A stretch of DNA of 64,000 bases, taken from Pectobacterium colocasium. GTDB lineage: Bacteria; Pseudomonadota; Gammaproteobacteria; Enterobacterales; Enterobacteriaceae. Numbering within the stretch: position 1 is the first letter of the stretch; the number at the start of each line of letters is the position of its first letter. The notes under the pieces were generated by a model that worked only from the letters and a program-made list of their open reading frames with translations, was not told the origin of the DNA and searched no databases. Below, in pieces: positions 51,799 to 62,809 of the stretch. A program made the translations under genes and the position numbers. The stretch covers positions 1,550,001 through 1,614,000 of the forward strand of contig NZ_CP084032.1 in NCBI RefSeq assembly GCF_020181655.1. Direction: 5' to 3'.

Positions 51799-52198
51799 GT
51801 TGATCCATATAGCCAAACGCGATCTGCAACTGGACGATGATACCTATCGCCAGTTGCTAATCACAGTTACAGGCAAGTCATCTACGCGGGACATGGTAGT
51901 CCCGCAGTTAGATACTGTGCTGAATGCCATGAAGAAACGCGGGTTTAAGATCAAAGCAGCAAAAAAGGCTAGCAGCACCCGTCCATTGGATGATTCTCCC
52001 CAGTCCCGAAAAATCCGCTCATTATGGTTAGAAATGGCTGATGCTGGCATCATTCGTGACCGTTCTGAAGTAGCGCTGGCACGTTGGGTGAAGCGTGAAA
52101 CAGGTATTGATAGCCTGCAATGGCTGAATTCAGAACAGGCCAGCGCCATCATTGAGAAGCTGAAACAGTGGCAACGCCGCGTAAGGAAGCCAGAATGA
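51776..52198 (+). CDS. Gp16 family early protein (GemA-like)
   Basis: The 140-residue protein begins MTKNQLIKLIHIAKRDLQLDDDTYRQLLITVTGKSSTRDM, the signature of the Mu gp16/GemA family, which in Mu modulates host gene expression and replication. ATG 51776 has GGGAGGA upstream; a longer frame overlaps other genes. It overlaps the mor start by four bases. Confidence 0.9.
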   Translation: MTKNQLIKLIHIAKRDLQLDDDTYRQLLITVTGKSSTRDMVVPQLDTVLNAMKKRGFKIKAAKKASSTRPLDDSPQSRKIRSLWLEMADAGIIRDRSEVALARWVKRETGIDSLQWLNSEQASAIIEKLKQWQRRVRKPE

Positions 52199-52587
52199 AC
52201 AATGGCAATAATTTCCGCAGCAAAGGGCCTGAGCTATTGGTAGAACTGGCACAGCATACTGCCAGCACAATCAAAGAGGTTGTCGAGATCGATACTGCTA
52301 TCGCCGAGCAAATCGGCGAGGCAGTGGCCAACCGCATGATGCAGGTCTGGGGTGGGCAAAGTGTCTACTTTCCGATGGGAACGTTATGGCGTATCTCCCA
52401 GCGCGATCACGATATCTTCAACGACTTCAATGGCCGCAATCATCATGATCTGGCACGCAAGTACGGAGTTTCTCTTCAGTGGGTTTACAGCGTAATCAAG
52501 CGCGTCAGAAAAGCTGAGACAGATAGGCTTCAGGGACGTCTGTTTGATGATGGTGAATTTGATGACGAACCACAGCAAGGGGAGTAA
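52195..52587 (+). CDS. mor: Mor transcription activator family (middle operon regulator)
   Basis: The 130-residue protein has the Mor/C family core QIGEAVANRMMQVWGGQSVYFPMG and C-terminal HTH FNGRNHHDLARKYGVSLQWVYSVIKRVRK. In Mu, Mor activates the middle promoter leading to C and late genes. No second Mor/C-type gene is visible in this prophage, so Mor may activate the leftward late operon directly. ATG 52195 overlaps the gp16 stop; AAGGAAG lies upstream. It is the last gene before the right end. Confidence 0.92.
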   Translation: MNNGNNFRSKGPELLVELAQHTASTIKEVVEIDTAIAEQIGEAVANRMMQVWGGQSVYFPMGTLWRISQRDHDIFNDFNGRNHHDLARKYGVSLQWVYSVIKRVRKAETDRLQGRLFDDGEFDDEPQQGE

Positions 52588-52706
52588 AAATTTACAGGTC
52601 GAACAGAAGAATGACTAAATTTTTCGTCCGGCCTGTTTTTTCACATACTGTAAGAGAATTACAATTACCATCCAATCTCTTCCCGGTTCAGCCCATTCAG
52701 TCCCAC

Positions 52707-52749
52707 AATTATCTCGCAGACTCTGTATTATTTATCTCACTTCTAATCA
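52707..52749 (-). repeat. Prophage right terminus with two transposase-binding-like repeats
   Basis: Read inward from the right end the sequence is TGATTAGAAGTGAGATAAAT and then, 23 bases on, GAGATAATT. The GATAAAT core sits at positions 14-20, exactly as in the left end, and the second copy is at the same 23-base spacing. The terminus is the ATCA at 52746-52749. Confidence 0.8.
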
Positions 52750-52755
52750 TAACAT
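52750..52755. repeat. Target-site duplication TAACAT, right copy
   Basis: TAACAT follows the prophage right end directly and matches the copy at 17599-17604. Removing the prophage and one copy joins the sedolisin terminator region to the bglB ribosome-binding site. Confidence 0.82.
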
Positions 52756-52766
52756 GATCTCGTTAA

Positions 52767-54206
<1,440 letters not shown>

Positions 54207-54219
54207 ATGAGAAAAGCAG

Positions 54220-54279
54220 GTGCCTCAGTCGATATCACGCTGGGGCAGTAAACGGTAGGGAAGGCCAGCGTGCCTTCCC
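54220..54279 (+). promoter_or_regulatory. Two hairpins between bglB and the antiterminator gene
   Basis: TGCCTCAG/CTGGGGCA (near 54220-54246, one G-T pair) and GGGAAGGC/GCCTTCCC (54258-54265 and 54272-54279) can form stems. The second lacks a T tract. I could not recognise a BglG-type RAT sequence here; they may simply stabilise or attenuate the transcript. Confidence 0.4.
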
Positions 54280-54301
54280 ATCAGACAGGACGGCTGATGC
54301 G

Positions 54302-55138
54302 ATGATAATTAAAAAAATATTGAGCAATAACGCCGTTCTGGTGCTGGCAGATGATCGACGGGAAATTGTGGCGATAGGTAAAGGCGTCGGCTTTGGCAAA
54401 AAAGTGGGCGACCCTATCGATCAACAGCGTATTGAAAGCCAGTTCGTGAAGAAAAGCGACGGTATGGCGGATGTGCTGTCACAATTGCTGGCGGATATTC
54501 CGCCTGACTGTCTGGCCGTGACGCAGCAAATTATTACGCTGGCGCAAAAAACGCTGCGGCTTGACGTACAGGACACGCTGTTTCTGGCACTCAGTGACCA
54601 CATCAACTTTGCGATTCAACGTCATAAGAAAGGGCAGACGATCAAGAATCTAATGCTATGGGATATTCGTCAGTTCTATCACAGCGAATTTGCCGTTGGG
54701 TTGGACGCGCTGGAGCTGATTCGTGCCAGGCTGGATATCGATTTGCTGGAGGATGAAGCGGGGTTTATTGCGTTACATCTGGCAAATGCGACGAATAACA
54801 GCGATATGCAGAGCACGATGCAAAGCGCGGGCATCATTAAAGATATTTTGACCATTCTAAAATACGATCTCCACATCACGTTTGATGAACATTCTCTCAA
54901 TTATCAGCGCCTGGTGACGCATCTGAAGTTCTTCGCCCTGCGCCTGTTAAACCGGGAAACCGTGAGCCACGGTGATGATTCCATCTATCAGGGGATTACC
55001 GAACTGATGCCACGGGCCTACGCCTGCGCGATGAAAGTGTATGATTATGTGGAAAAAAACTACGGCTGCCAGCTAACCACCGATGAAATTATGTTTCTGA
55101 CCATTCATATCAACCGGTTACAACCCTCTCCCTCTTAA
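54302..55138 (+). CDS. BglG/LicT-family transcriptional antiterminator
   Basis: The 278-residue protein has an RNA-binding CAT domain (MIIKKILSNNAVLVLADDRREIVAIGKGVGFGKKVGD) and two PRD domains with conserved histidines (LSDHINFAI; HSEFAVGLDALELI; TEDEAGFIALH-like EDEAGFIALHLAN; FLTIHINRL). Phosphorylation by the PTS controls RAT binding. It follows bglB by 95 bases and presumably regulates bgl-type genes, although its PTS partner is not here and no RAT is evident nearby. Confidence 0.93.
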   Translation: MIIKKILSNNAVLVLADDRREIVAIGKGVGFGKKVGDPIDQQRIESQFVKKSDGMADVLSQLLADIPPDCLAVTQQIITLAQKTLRLDVQDTLFLALSDHINFAIQRHKKGQTIKNLMLWDIRQFYHSEFAVGLDALELIRARLDIDLLEDEAGFIALHLANATNNSDMQSTMQSAGIIKDILTILKYDLHITFDEHSLNYQRLVTHLKFFALRLLNRETVSHGDDSIYQGITELMPRAYACAMKVYDYVEKNYGCQLTTDEIMFLTIHINRLQPSPS

Positions 55139-55364
55139 TGACATAAGCTATGATGATGGGGATGCCTGTGGTCATTACCCATGCGGAAAGAGCGTCACGG
55201 GTAAGACCACCGAGAGTTAACATTTGTGTTACTCTGCTCTGCCTTTACGGTATCTTTTCGTTATGTAACAAAATAAATTAAAAAACTGCTCACTGTTGCT
55301 GGCAGGCTTGCAGTCATAATGTTCTTTTTCTCGCTCTTCGTTAGTGAACCGCATGGGGGTCGTT

Positions 55365-56426
55365 ATGTTAGCCTCGTCGCCGACGTTTTTGACGGTAGAT
55401 GTACGTCGCTCAGGGTTACGCTTTTCCCAGCGAGTCTATATTCCACGCATTGTTGGTACGATACTGTGCGCTCTCTTTATTTCCTCGGTGCTAATTACCC
55501 GGCCTGTCCCGACGCTCTTGTGGGTGTTGCTCTTTCTTAATACCTTTATCTGGCCTCACATTGCCTACACGCTGTCCCTGCGGTCACGCGACCCGATGCA
55601 GTGCGAGAAGCGTAATTTATTGATTGATGTGGCGTTTGGTGGCATCTGGATTGGGTTTATGGGCGTGAATCTTCTGCCCAGCGCCGTGATTGCGGCAATG
55701 GTAGGGATGAACTGTACGGCTGGCGGTGGAGTAAAGCTGCTTGTTCAGGGCATCGTATTACAGTGTGTCGCCTGTGTGCTGGTGCTTGTGCTGTTTTCCG
55801 TGCCGGTTTCGCTGGATACGACACCGCTACAGCTTTATGCCTGTCTACCGATGTTGCTGGTCTACCCAATTTTTCTGGGTTATGTCACTTACACTACTGC
55901 GCTGAAACTGGCGGAACACAAACGTATGCTGATGGAAGTCAGTATCCATGATGGGATGACCAGCCTTTATAACCGTCACCACTGGGAACGGTTGCTGAAG
56001 CACGAATATGATAGTTGTCAGCGCTATAAACATACGGCGACGTTAGTTCTGTTTGATATCGACCATTTTAAAGCCTTTAACGATAACTTTGGGCATAACG
56101 TCGGCGATCAGGCGATACAGCTGCTGGCGCGCGAGCTGACATCCGGGTTTCGTGAAACGGATGTGATTGGGCGGTTCGGTGGAGATGAGTTTGCCGTTAT
56201 TTTACCCCAGACCAGTGCGGGAGAGGCGTTAGACGCGGTGAACCGTGTTCGGGAGAGCCTGTCGCTGAAATTCCTGAACCAAACGCCGCAGCTGGCGGTG
56301 TTTGTCAGCGTCGGTATTGCGGAGATTTCACCGGAAATGGGTCAATATATTGACTGGTTAAAGACCGCCGATATGGCACTTTACCGGGCAAAAAACAAAG
56401 GCCGCCGCCGAACTGAAGTTGCCTGA
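55365..56426 (+). CDS. Diguanylate cyclase with MASE2 membrane sensor
   Basis: An N-terminal MASE2 domain (RSGLRFSQRVYIPRIVGT, then several membrane helices to about residue 165) is joined to a GGDEF domain. The catalytic motif RFGGDEFAVILP is intact and an RETD inhibitory I-site precedes it by the usual distance. It should make cyclic di-GMP, as AdrA/DgcC does, favouring sessile growth and polysaccharide synthesis. The start is uncertain: GTG 55344, ATG 55353 and ATG 55365 are in frame; GGGGG before 55365 favours the last. Its own terminator follows. Confidence 0.92.
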   Translation: MLASSPTFLTVDVRRSGLRFSQRVYIPRIVGTILCALFISSVLITRPVPTLLWVLLFLNTFIWPHIAYTLSLRSRDPMQCEKRNLLIDVAFGGIWIGFMGVNLLPSAVIAAMVGMNCTAGGGVKLLVQGIVLQCVACVLVLVLFSVPVSLDTTPLQLYACLPMLLVYPIFLGYVTYTTALKLAEHKRMLMEVSIHDGMTSLYNRHHWERLLKHEYDSCQRYKHTATLVLFDIDHFKAFNDNFGHNVGDQAIQLLARELTSGFRETDVIGRFGGDEFAVILPQTSAGEALDAVNRVRESLSLKFLNQTPQLAVFVSVGIAEISPEMGQYIDWLKTADMALYRAKNKGRRRTEVA

Positions 56427-56477
56427 AGACACCAGGCTACAGCCTGATAGGTTGTGTATTTACTGCTAATGAAAAAG

Positions 56478-56516
56478 AAGCCCCTATCGCCATCGTAAGG
56501 TGACAGGGGCTTTTTT
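56478..56516 (+). terminator. Terminator after the diguanylate cyclase gene
   Basis: AAGCCCCT (56478-56485) pairs with AGGGGCTT (56505-56512), followed by a T tract. It lies 51 bases after the stop. Confidence 0.9.
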
Positions 56517-56538
56517 ATTTATAAGAACCAACTCGATT

Positions 56539-57833
<1,295 letters not shown>

Positions 57834-57852
57834 TAAGAACCTAATTCGCGTA

Positions 57853-58956
57853 TTAATGAGGTAAGGCTTCTTTGGGATGCAGCCCCAGGTTGCCTGGAGA
57901 CGGTTCACCTTTCACTTCGCCGAGATACAGACCGATCTGGGCGCGGAATGACTCCACTGCTGCACGATCGCTCATGAATTCAGCAAAAGCCTGTGGACTG
58001 GTGTTCTTATATTCCCAGATAGGCTTATAGCCAGCGTGCGGCGTCACGTCAGTACGCACCGACCACATATACCAGACATTGCTCTGCGTCTCTTTATCCA
58101 ACAGCCAGCTCAGATACAGCTTGGCACTTTCCGGGTGTTTAGCCTGCTTGAAAATGGCTGCGCGCTGCGCCCAGGAAACAAACGGATCGTTTTTTGGCAG
58201 CACGAAACGCGAATTGGCGTTTTGATCGGGAGCCAGTGCGCCGTCGGTTGAGAATGTCGCCGCTGACTTACCGCTTTCAACATCGTCAGCCGGAGCCTGC
58301 GTACCGCGAACATAAACCGGGTTCTGTTCTTTGAATTTAGCGACATACTCCCAGCCGTATTTATCCACGACCTGCTTAAACCAGAACAGCACGGCATCGT
58401 CATCGTTCGGGTAGGTTAAGACAATGCTGCCTTTCAGATCGGGGCGCAGATAGTCATTGGCTTCTGTTGGCCAGGCATGTTCAGCAATCAGCTTGGTATT
58501 AACCACGTTGCTGAATGCATCGACAAATACGCCGGTCCAGGCACCGTCTTTATCTTTAAACGCAGGATAGACTTTGTCCCAGCCGATAGGTTTGTAGTTC
58601 AGCAACACGCCCTCTTTTTTCCAGCGCGGGTAATCCTGCAACGTCTGAAGCTGTACGACATCGGGTACCAGCGTGTTCGTCGCGAGTTGGTTATCAATAC
58701 GGGCATCGTGGAATTTACTGTAATCCACAATGACGTTGAGTTTCATTCCCGGAAAGCGTTTTTCAAACGCCTGTTTGATACCATCCTGTTGACCAGGCGT
58801 GTCACCCCCCGCATAGACAGTAACAATACCGCCTTCCCGTAACGCATTTTGATACAGCTCGTTAATCGGGCGCTTATCGGCCTCTACTGCCGCATAGCTG
58901 GTCGCTGCTGTCGCCATCAGCGCCGTAAATGCGACCACTTGTTTTAATTTAAACAT
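57853..58956 (-). CDS. ABC transporter periplasmic substrate-binding protein
   Basis: The 367-residue protein has a signal peptide (KLKQVVAFTALMATAATSYA) and a type-2 periplasmic binding fold: EGGIVTVYAGGDTPGQQDGIKQAFEKRFPGMKLNVIVD at the N-terminus and FVDAFSNVVNTK later. This resembles iron- or phosphonate-type binding proteins of ABC importers, but the ligand is not evident. No permease or ATPase gene is adjacent, so it is an orphan here. The ERIC repeat lies just downstream of its stop. Confidence 0.85.
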   Translation of the reverse strand: MFKLKQVVAFTALMATAATSYAAVEADKRPINELYQNALREGGIVTVYAGGDTPGQQDGIKQAFEKRFPGMKLNVIVDYSKFHDARIDNQLATNTLVPDVVQLQTLQDYPRWKKEGVLLNYKPIGWDKVYPAFKDKDGAWTGVFVDAFSNVVNTKLIAEHAWPTEANDYLRPDLKGSIVLTYPNDDDAVLFWFKQVVDKYGWEYVAKFKEQNPVYVRGTQAPADDVESGKSAATFSTDGALAPDQNANSRFVLPKNDPFVSWAQRAAIFKQAKHPESAKLYLSWLLDKETQSNVWYMWSVRTDVTPHAGYKPIWEYKNTSPQAFAEFMSDRAAVESFRAQIGLYLGEVKGEPSPGNLGLHPKEALPH

Positions 58957-59282
58957 CGATTTCTCCTGAATGAGAGCCGATATCTACCGATGCATCGTTC
59001 ATCCCCCGTGATTGTTGGCTGGGATAAGAATGTATTAGTGATATCATATGAATGACTATCAAATTATTTAATTTGTTTGATTGTCATTGCCTGCTGACCA
59101 ATAGCTGATATGCTTGCTATCAGAGGGTTTTTGTATGTTATCCGGTTATGAAAAATATTAAATAAGAAAAAATTGAGATTTTAATTCAAAAAAAATGACT
59201 GATAAATTGGCGTGAAAAAAAGCAGAATGACGGGGAATTACAGCAATATTTAGGCCGTTCTACGGCCTAAAATTGAATGGAT
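58957..59282. promoter_or_regulatory. AT-rich intergenic region with a hairpin
   Basis: About 325 bases without a gene. The part near 58957 should carry the promoter and SD (GGAGAAA on the minus strand) of the binding protein gene. TTTAGGCCGT (59249-59258) and ACGGCCTAAA (59262-59271) form a 10-bp stem just past the monooxygenase-like gene, a probable weak terminator for it. Confidence 0.5.
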
Positions 59283-59588
59283 TCAAACGGCGGGGAGATG
59301 ACTGTCGAACGGAGCCATCAGCAGGAAAGTGCACTCGGCGCGCTGGTGGCTATTGATTATGGGAACCAGCCGCTGGAAGTGCTCAGTCTGGCAGTGAATA
59401 TCCAGCGCGGCTTTATCTGGCCAGGTTTCGATAAAGGTGAAATGCCCCGGATCTTTCTGGTTGATAAAAAGCTCATAGGAGAGGCATAACGGCTCCTGTC
59501 GGGTTTTCTCCACTAATTCACGGTACAGCGGCATGACGGTTTCAATGTACTCCGGCTTAATAAAATCCTGCGCGATGACTTTAAGCAT
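59283..59588 (-). CDS. Antibiotic biosynthesis monooxygenase (ABM)-fold protein
   Basis: The 101-residue protein (MLKVIAQDFIKPEYIETVMPLYRELVEKTRQEPLCLSYELFINQKDPGHFTFIETWPDKAALDIHCQTEHFQ) has the dimeric ferredoxin-like ABM pattern, with the ETW...H block typical of YgiN-like quinol monooxygenases. The substrate is unknown. It lies downstream of the RpiR regulator on the same strand, 45 bases apart. Confidence 0.85.
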   Translation of the reverse strand: MLKVIAQDFIKPEYIETVMPLYRELVEKTRQEPLCLSYELFINQKDPGHFTFIETWPDKAALDIHCQTEHFQRLVPIINSHQRAECTFLLMAPFDSHLPAV

Positions 59589-59633
59589 AAAACGGCTCTC
59601 CCTATAGGTGTCTTGTTGATTAGGCGGTTCTGA

Positions 59634-60491
59634 TTAGCCGCGCTGCTGCTTTTCGCTCTGCTCTGCGCCGTTTCCCTGTCGGTAAGCCAGCGATACCATC
59701 AGCGATTGCACCAGACACAGCGTGGCGGACTGTGAACGAAACGCATCAACCTGCGCTTCCTTTACCACAAAGCAGACATCGCTGAGCGTCGCCAGCGGGC
59801 TGATCTGGCTGTCGGTAATCACGATTTGCCTTGATCCGGCCTTCGCGGCCATCTCACTGACCATCACGGTTTCCTGTGAGTAGGGCGAGAAACTGATGGA
59901 AACCACCACATCGCGTGAACTGACACGGCTGAGCTGTTCACGAAACATGCCTCCCAGGCCGTTGACCAGAATGGGGCTGCTTTCCAGATGGCTGAGCGCG
60001 TAGGTGAGGTAAGTGGCGACGCTGAACGAGCGCCGTAGCCCGACGATATAGATGGTCTCCGCCTGTGCCAGCAGATCGACGGCTTTTTGCAGATCCTCTT
60101 GCGGGGTACGTGCCGCTAATTGCTGCATCGCCTGCGCGTTTGAGCGGGCAAACTCATGCAGAATATCCAACGGCGTTTCTGGCACGGCGTCAGCCTCCAT
60201 CGCCCGAAACAGCCGCGCCCGGTCGGTATAGCTGGCGGTTTCCTCCACCAGATTCATACGGAACAGCTGTTTCATTTCGTTGAAGCCGCTGAAATCAAAG
60301 GCGTTGGCGAAGCGAATCAACGTTGAGGGGGGAACGTCAGCGCGTTCGGCGATCACCGCGACGGTATCGAACGCGATGCTGTTGGTATTATCCAGCACAT
60401 AGTGCGCCACCTGCTGTAACCGCTTGCTGAGCGAATCATAACGCTCGCGGATCTGTTCCTGTAACTCTCTCAGGCTGGTTGCCATGGGCAT
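59634..60491 (-). CDS. RpiR-family transcriptional regulator, probable iol regulator
   Basis: The 285-residue protein has an N-terminal RpiR HTH (residues about 1-77; RYDSLSKRLQQVAHYVLDN then FDTVAVIAERADVPPSTLIRFANAFDFSGFNEMKQLFR) and a SIS domain that binds a phosphosugar (ETIYIVGLRRSFSVATYLTYAL; VVVSISFSPYSQETV). It is divergent from mmsA/iolA and near iolD, so control of inositol catabolism is likely, in the manner of enteric IolR. The ligand is inferred, not shown. Confidence 0.9.
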   Translation of the reverse strand: MPMATSLRELQEQIRERYDSLSKRLQQVAHYVLDNTNSIAFDTVAVIAERADVPPSTLIRFANAFDFSGFNEMKQLFRMNLVEETASYTDRARLFRAMEADAVPETPLDILHEFARSNAQAMQQLAARTPQEDLQKAVDLLAQAETIYIVGLRRSFSVATYLTYALSHLESSPILVNGLGGMFREQLSRVSSRDVVVSISFSPYSQETVMVSEMAAKAGSRQIVITDSQISPLATLSDVCFVVKEAQVDAFRSQSATLCLVQSLMVSLAYRQGNGAEQSEKQQRG

Positions 60492-60940
60492 ATCGGGTTA
60501 TCTCCCAAAGACGTATAAGAACCTATCCCATTAGGGCGATTTCATGACTGGCGCCTGAAACGGAACGGAAAATTCATTTCTGGATACGGCTGTTTTATCT
60601 GTACGACATTTTCGACGGCACGCCTGTATCGATACGACGATTTTCAGAGGCTGCTCGCCTAATACTGGTCACTTAAGCCCGTTATTAGGGGAAACACAGG
60701 GGGAGGTTCCCGCAGGGAGGCCTCACCCCTGTGGTCGCCCGTGTATCTCGATGCTTAAACGATCGACGTTAGGCTGCTCGCCTGTCTTTATGGACAGCTG
60801 TCTTCAAGTTTACATAAAAATTCGCAGCGGATCACAATAATCAACATTTATTTTATTTTTACGTTAAATGGAATATTCATTTCATATACTGTAATCCGAT
60901 ATCAGCCGTTTGTCTCCTCAAAACCCACAAAGGTGTAAAC
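60492..60940. promoter_or_regulatory. Divergent regulatory region between the RpiR gene and mmsA
   Basis: About 450 bases without a gene. The half near mmsA is AT-rich and should contain the promoter and operator. The half near the RpiR gene is occupied by a palindromic repeat unit (see 60648-60783). AAAGGTG precedes the mmsA ATG. Confidence 0.5.
60648..60783. repeat. Palindromic unit flanked by 13-bp direct repeats (MITE-like)
   Basis: AGGCTGCTCGCCT occurs at 60648-60660 and 60771-60783. The 110 bases between contain a large hairpin (CACAGGGG...GAGG from 60695 pairing with CCTC...CCCCTGTG to 60733, one bulge) and outer TTAAGC/GCTTAA inverted ends. This looks like a small non-autonomous repeat. 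Confidence 0.55.
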
Positions 60941-62452
<1,512 letters not shown>

Positions 62453-62809
62453 GGTTTTGACTGCTAACAAGTGATGAATAGAGTGCATCGGTTTTGCGCT
62501 TCTGGCGTTAAAAATTATGCTGAGGTAGGGGACACCGCCGAAAGAGCGACAGGGATGTCGCGAAAGCCAGTGCCGCGGAGGGACCGCGTCACTGGCGGTT
62601 CGGATGACGGTGACACATACCGAAGGGTCCGCGTAGCGGCATAATTTATCGCCATAAGCCTGGGTTCTCAGGGCGGCGGCGATTGAGCGCCCTGAGTCGG
62701 GCGCGTGCTACAACGTAGCATAAGAATGGCTAAATTTTCGCGCACGAAATGCTCGCTGAATATACATAGTTCATTATAGAAATCAGATCCTTATTTAAGG
62801 AGTAGATCA
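62453..62809. repeat. Intergenic region with several strong hairpins
   Basis: No gene in 357 bases. GCCAGTG-CGCGG (62566-62578) pairs with CCGCG-CACTGGC (62584-62596), within a wider ACCGCC/GGCGGT pairing (62534-62599). CTCAGGGCG (62667-62675) pairs perfectly with CGCCCTGAG (62688-62696). The GC-rich hairpin block looks like an extragenic repeat. The last 100 bases are AT-rich and likely hold the iolD promoter. Confidence 0.5.

Larger units (their letters stand above)
17605..52749. mobile_element. Mu-like transposable prophage, 35.1 kb, apparently complete
   Basis: The element begins 5'-TGAT and ends ATCA-3', has paired end repeats in identical register, and is flanked by TAACAT. It holds a repressor, Ner-like protein, DDE transposase, MuB-like ATPase, gp16, Mor, holin, lytic enzyme, Rz/Rz1 spanins, Mu-type head genes (gp27-like, terminase, portal, gpF, protease/scaffold, capsid) and P2-type tail genes (sheath, tube, chaperone, tape measure, U, X, D, V, W, J, I, fibre, Tfa). 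No gene is obviously broken. Early genes run right and late genes left from around 45.3 kb, a divergent plan that I recall from BcepMu-type phages rather than Mu. Inferred cargo includes an AbiJ-like gene, a membrane protein and a lipoprotein group. Confidence 0.93.

Noticed and set aside
17697..52587. CRISPR arrays, tRNA or rRNA genes in or near the prophage
   Set aside because: No regularly spaced repeats and no cloverleaf-like or rRNA sequence was noticed on either strand.
17663..52666. The approximate 28-base direct repeat near both prophage ends as an integrase-type attachment site
   Set aside because: There is no integrase, the repeat is imperfect and lies inside the ends defined by TGAT...ATCA and TAACAT. 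It is more likely a protein-binding motif.
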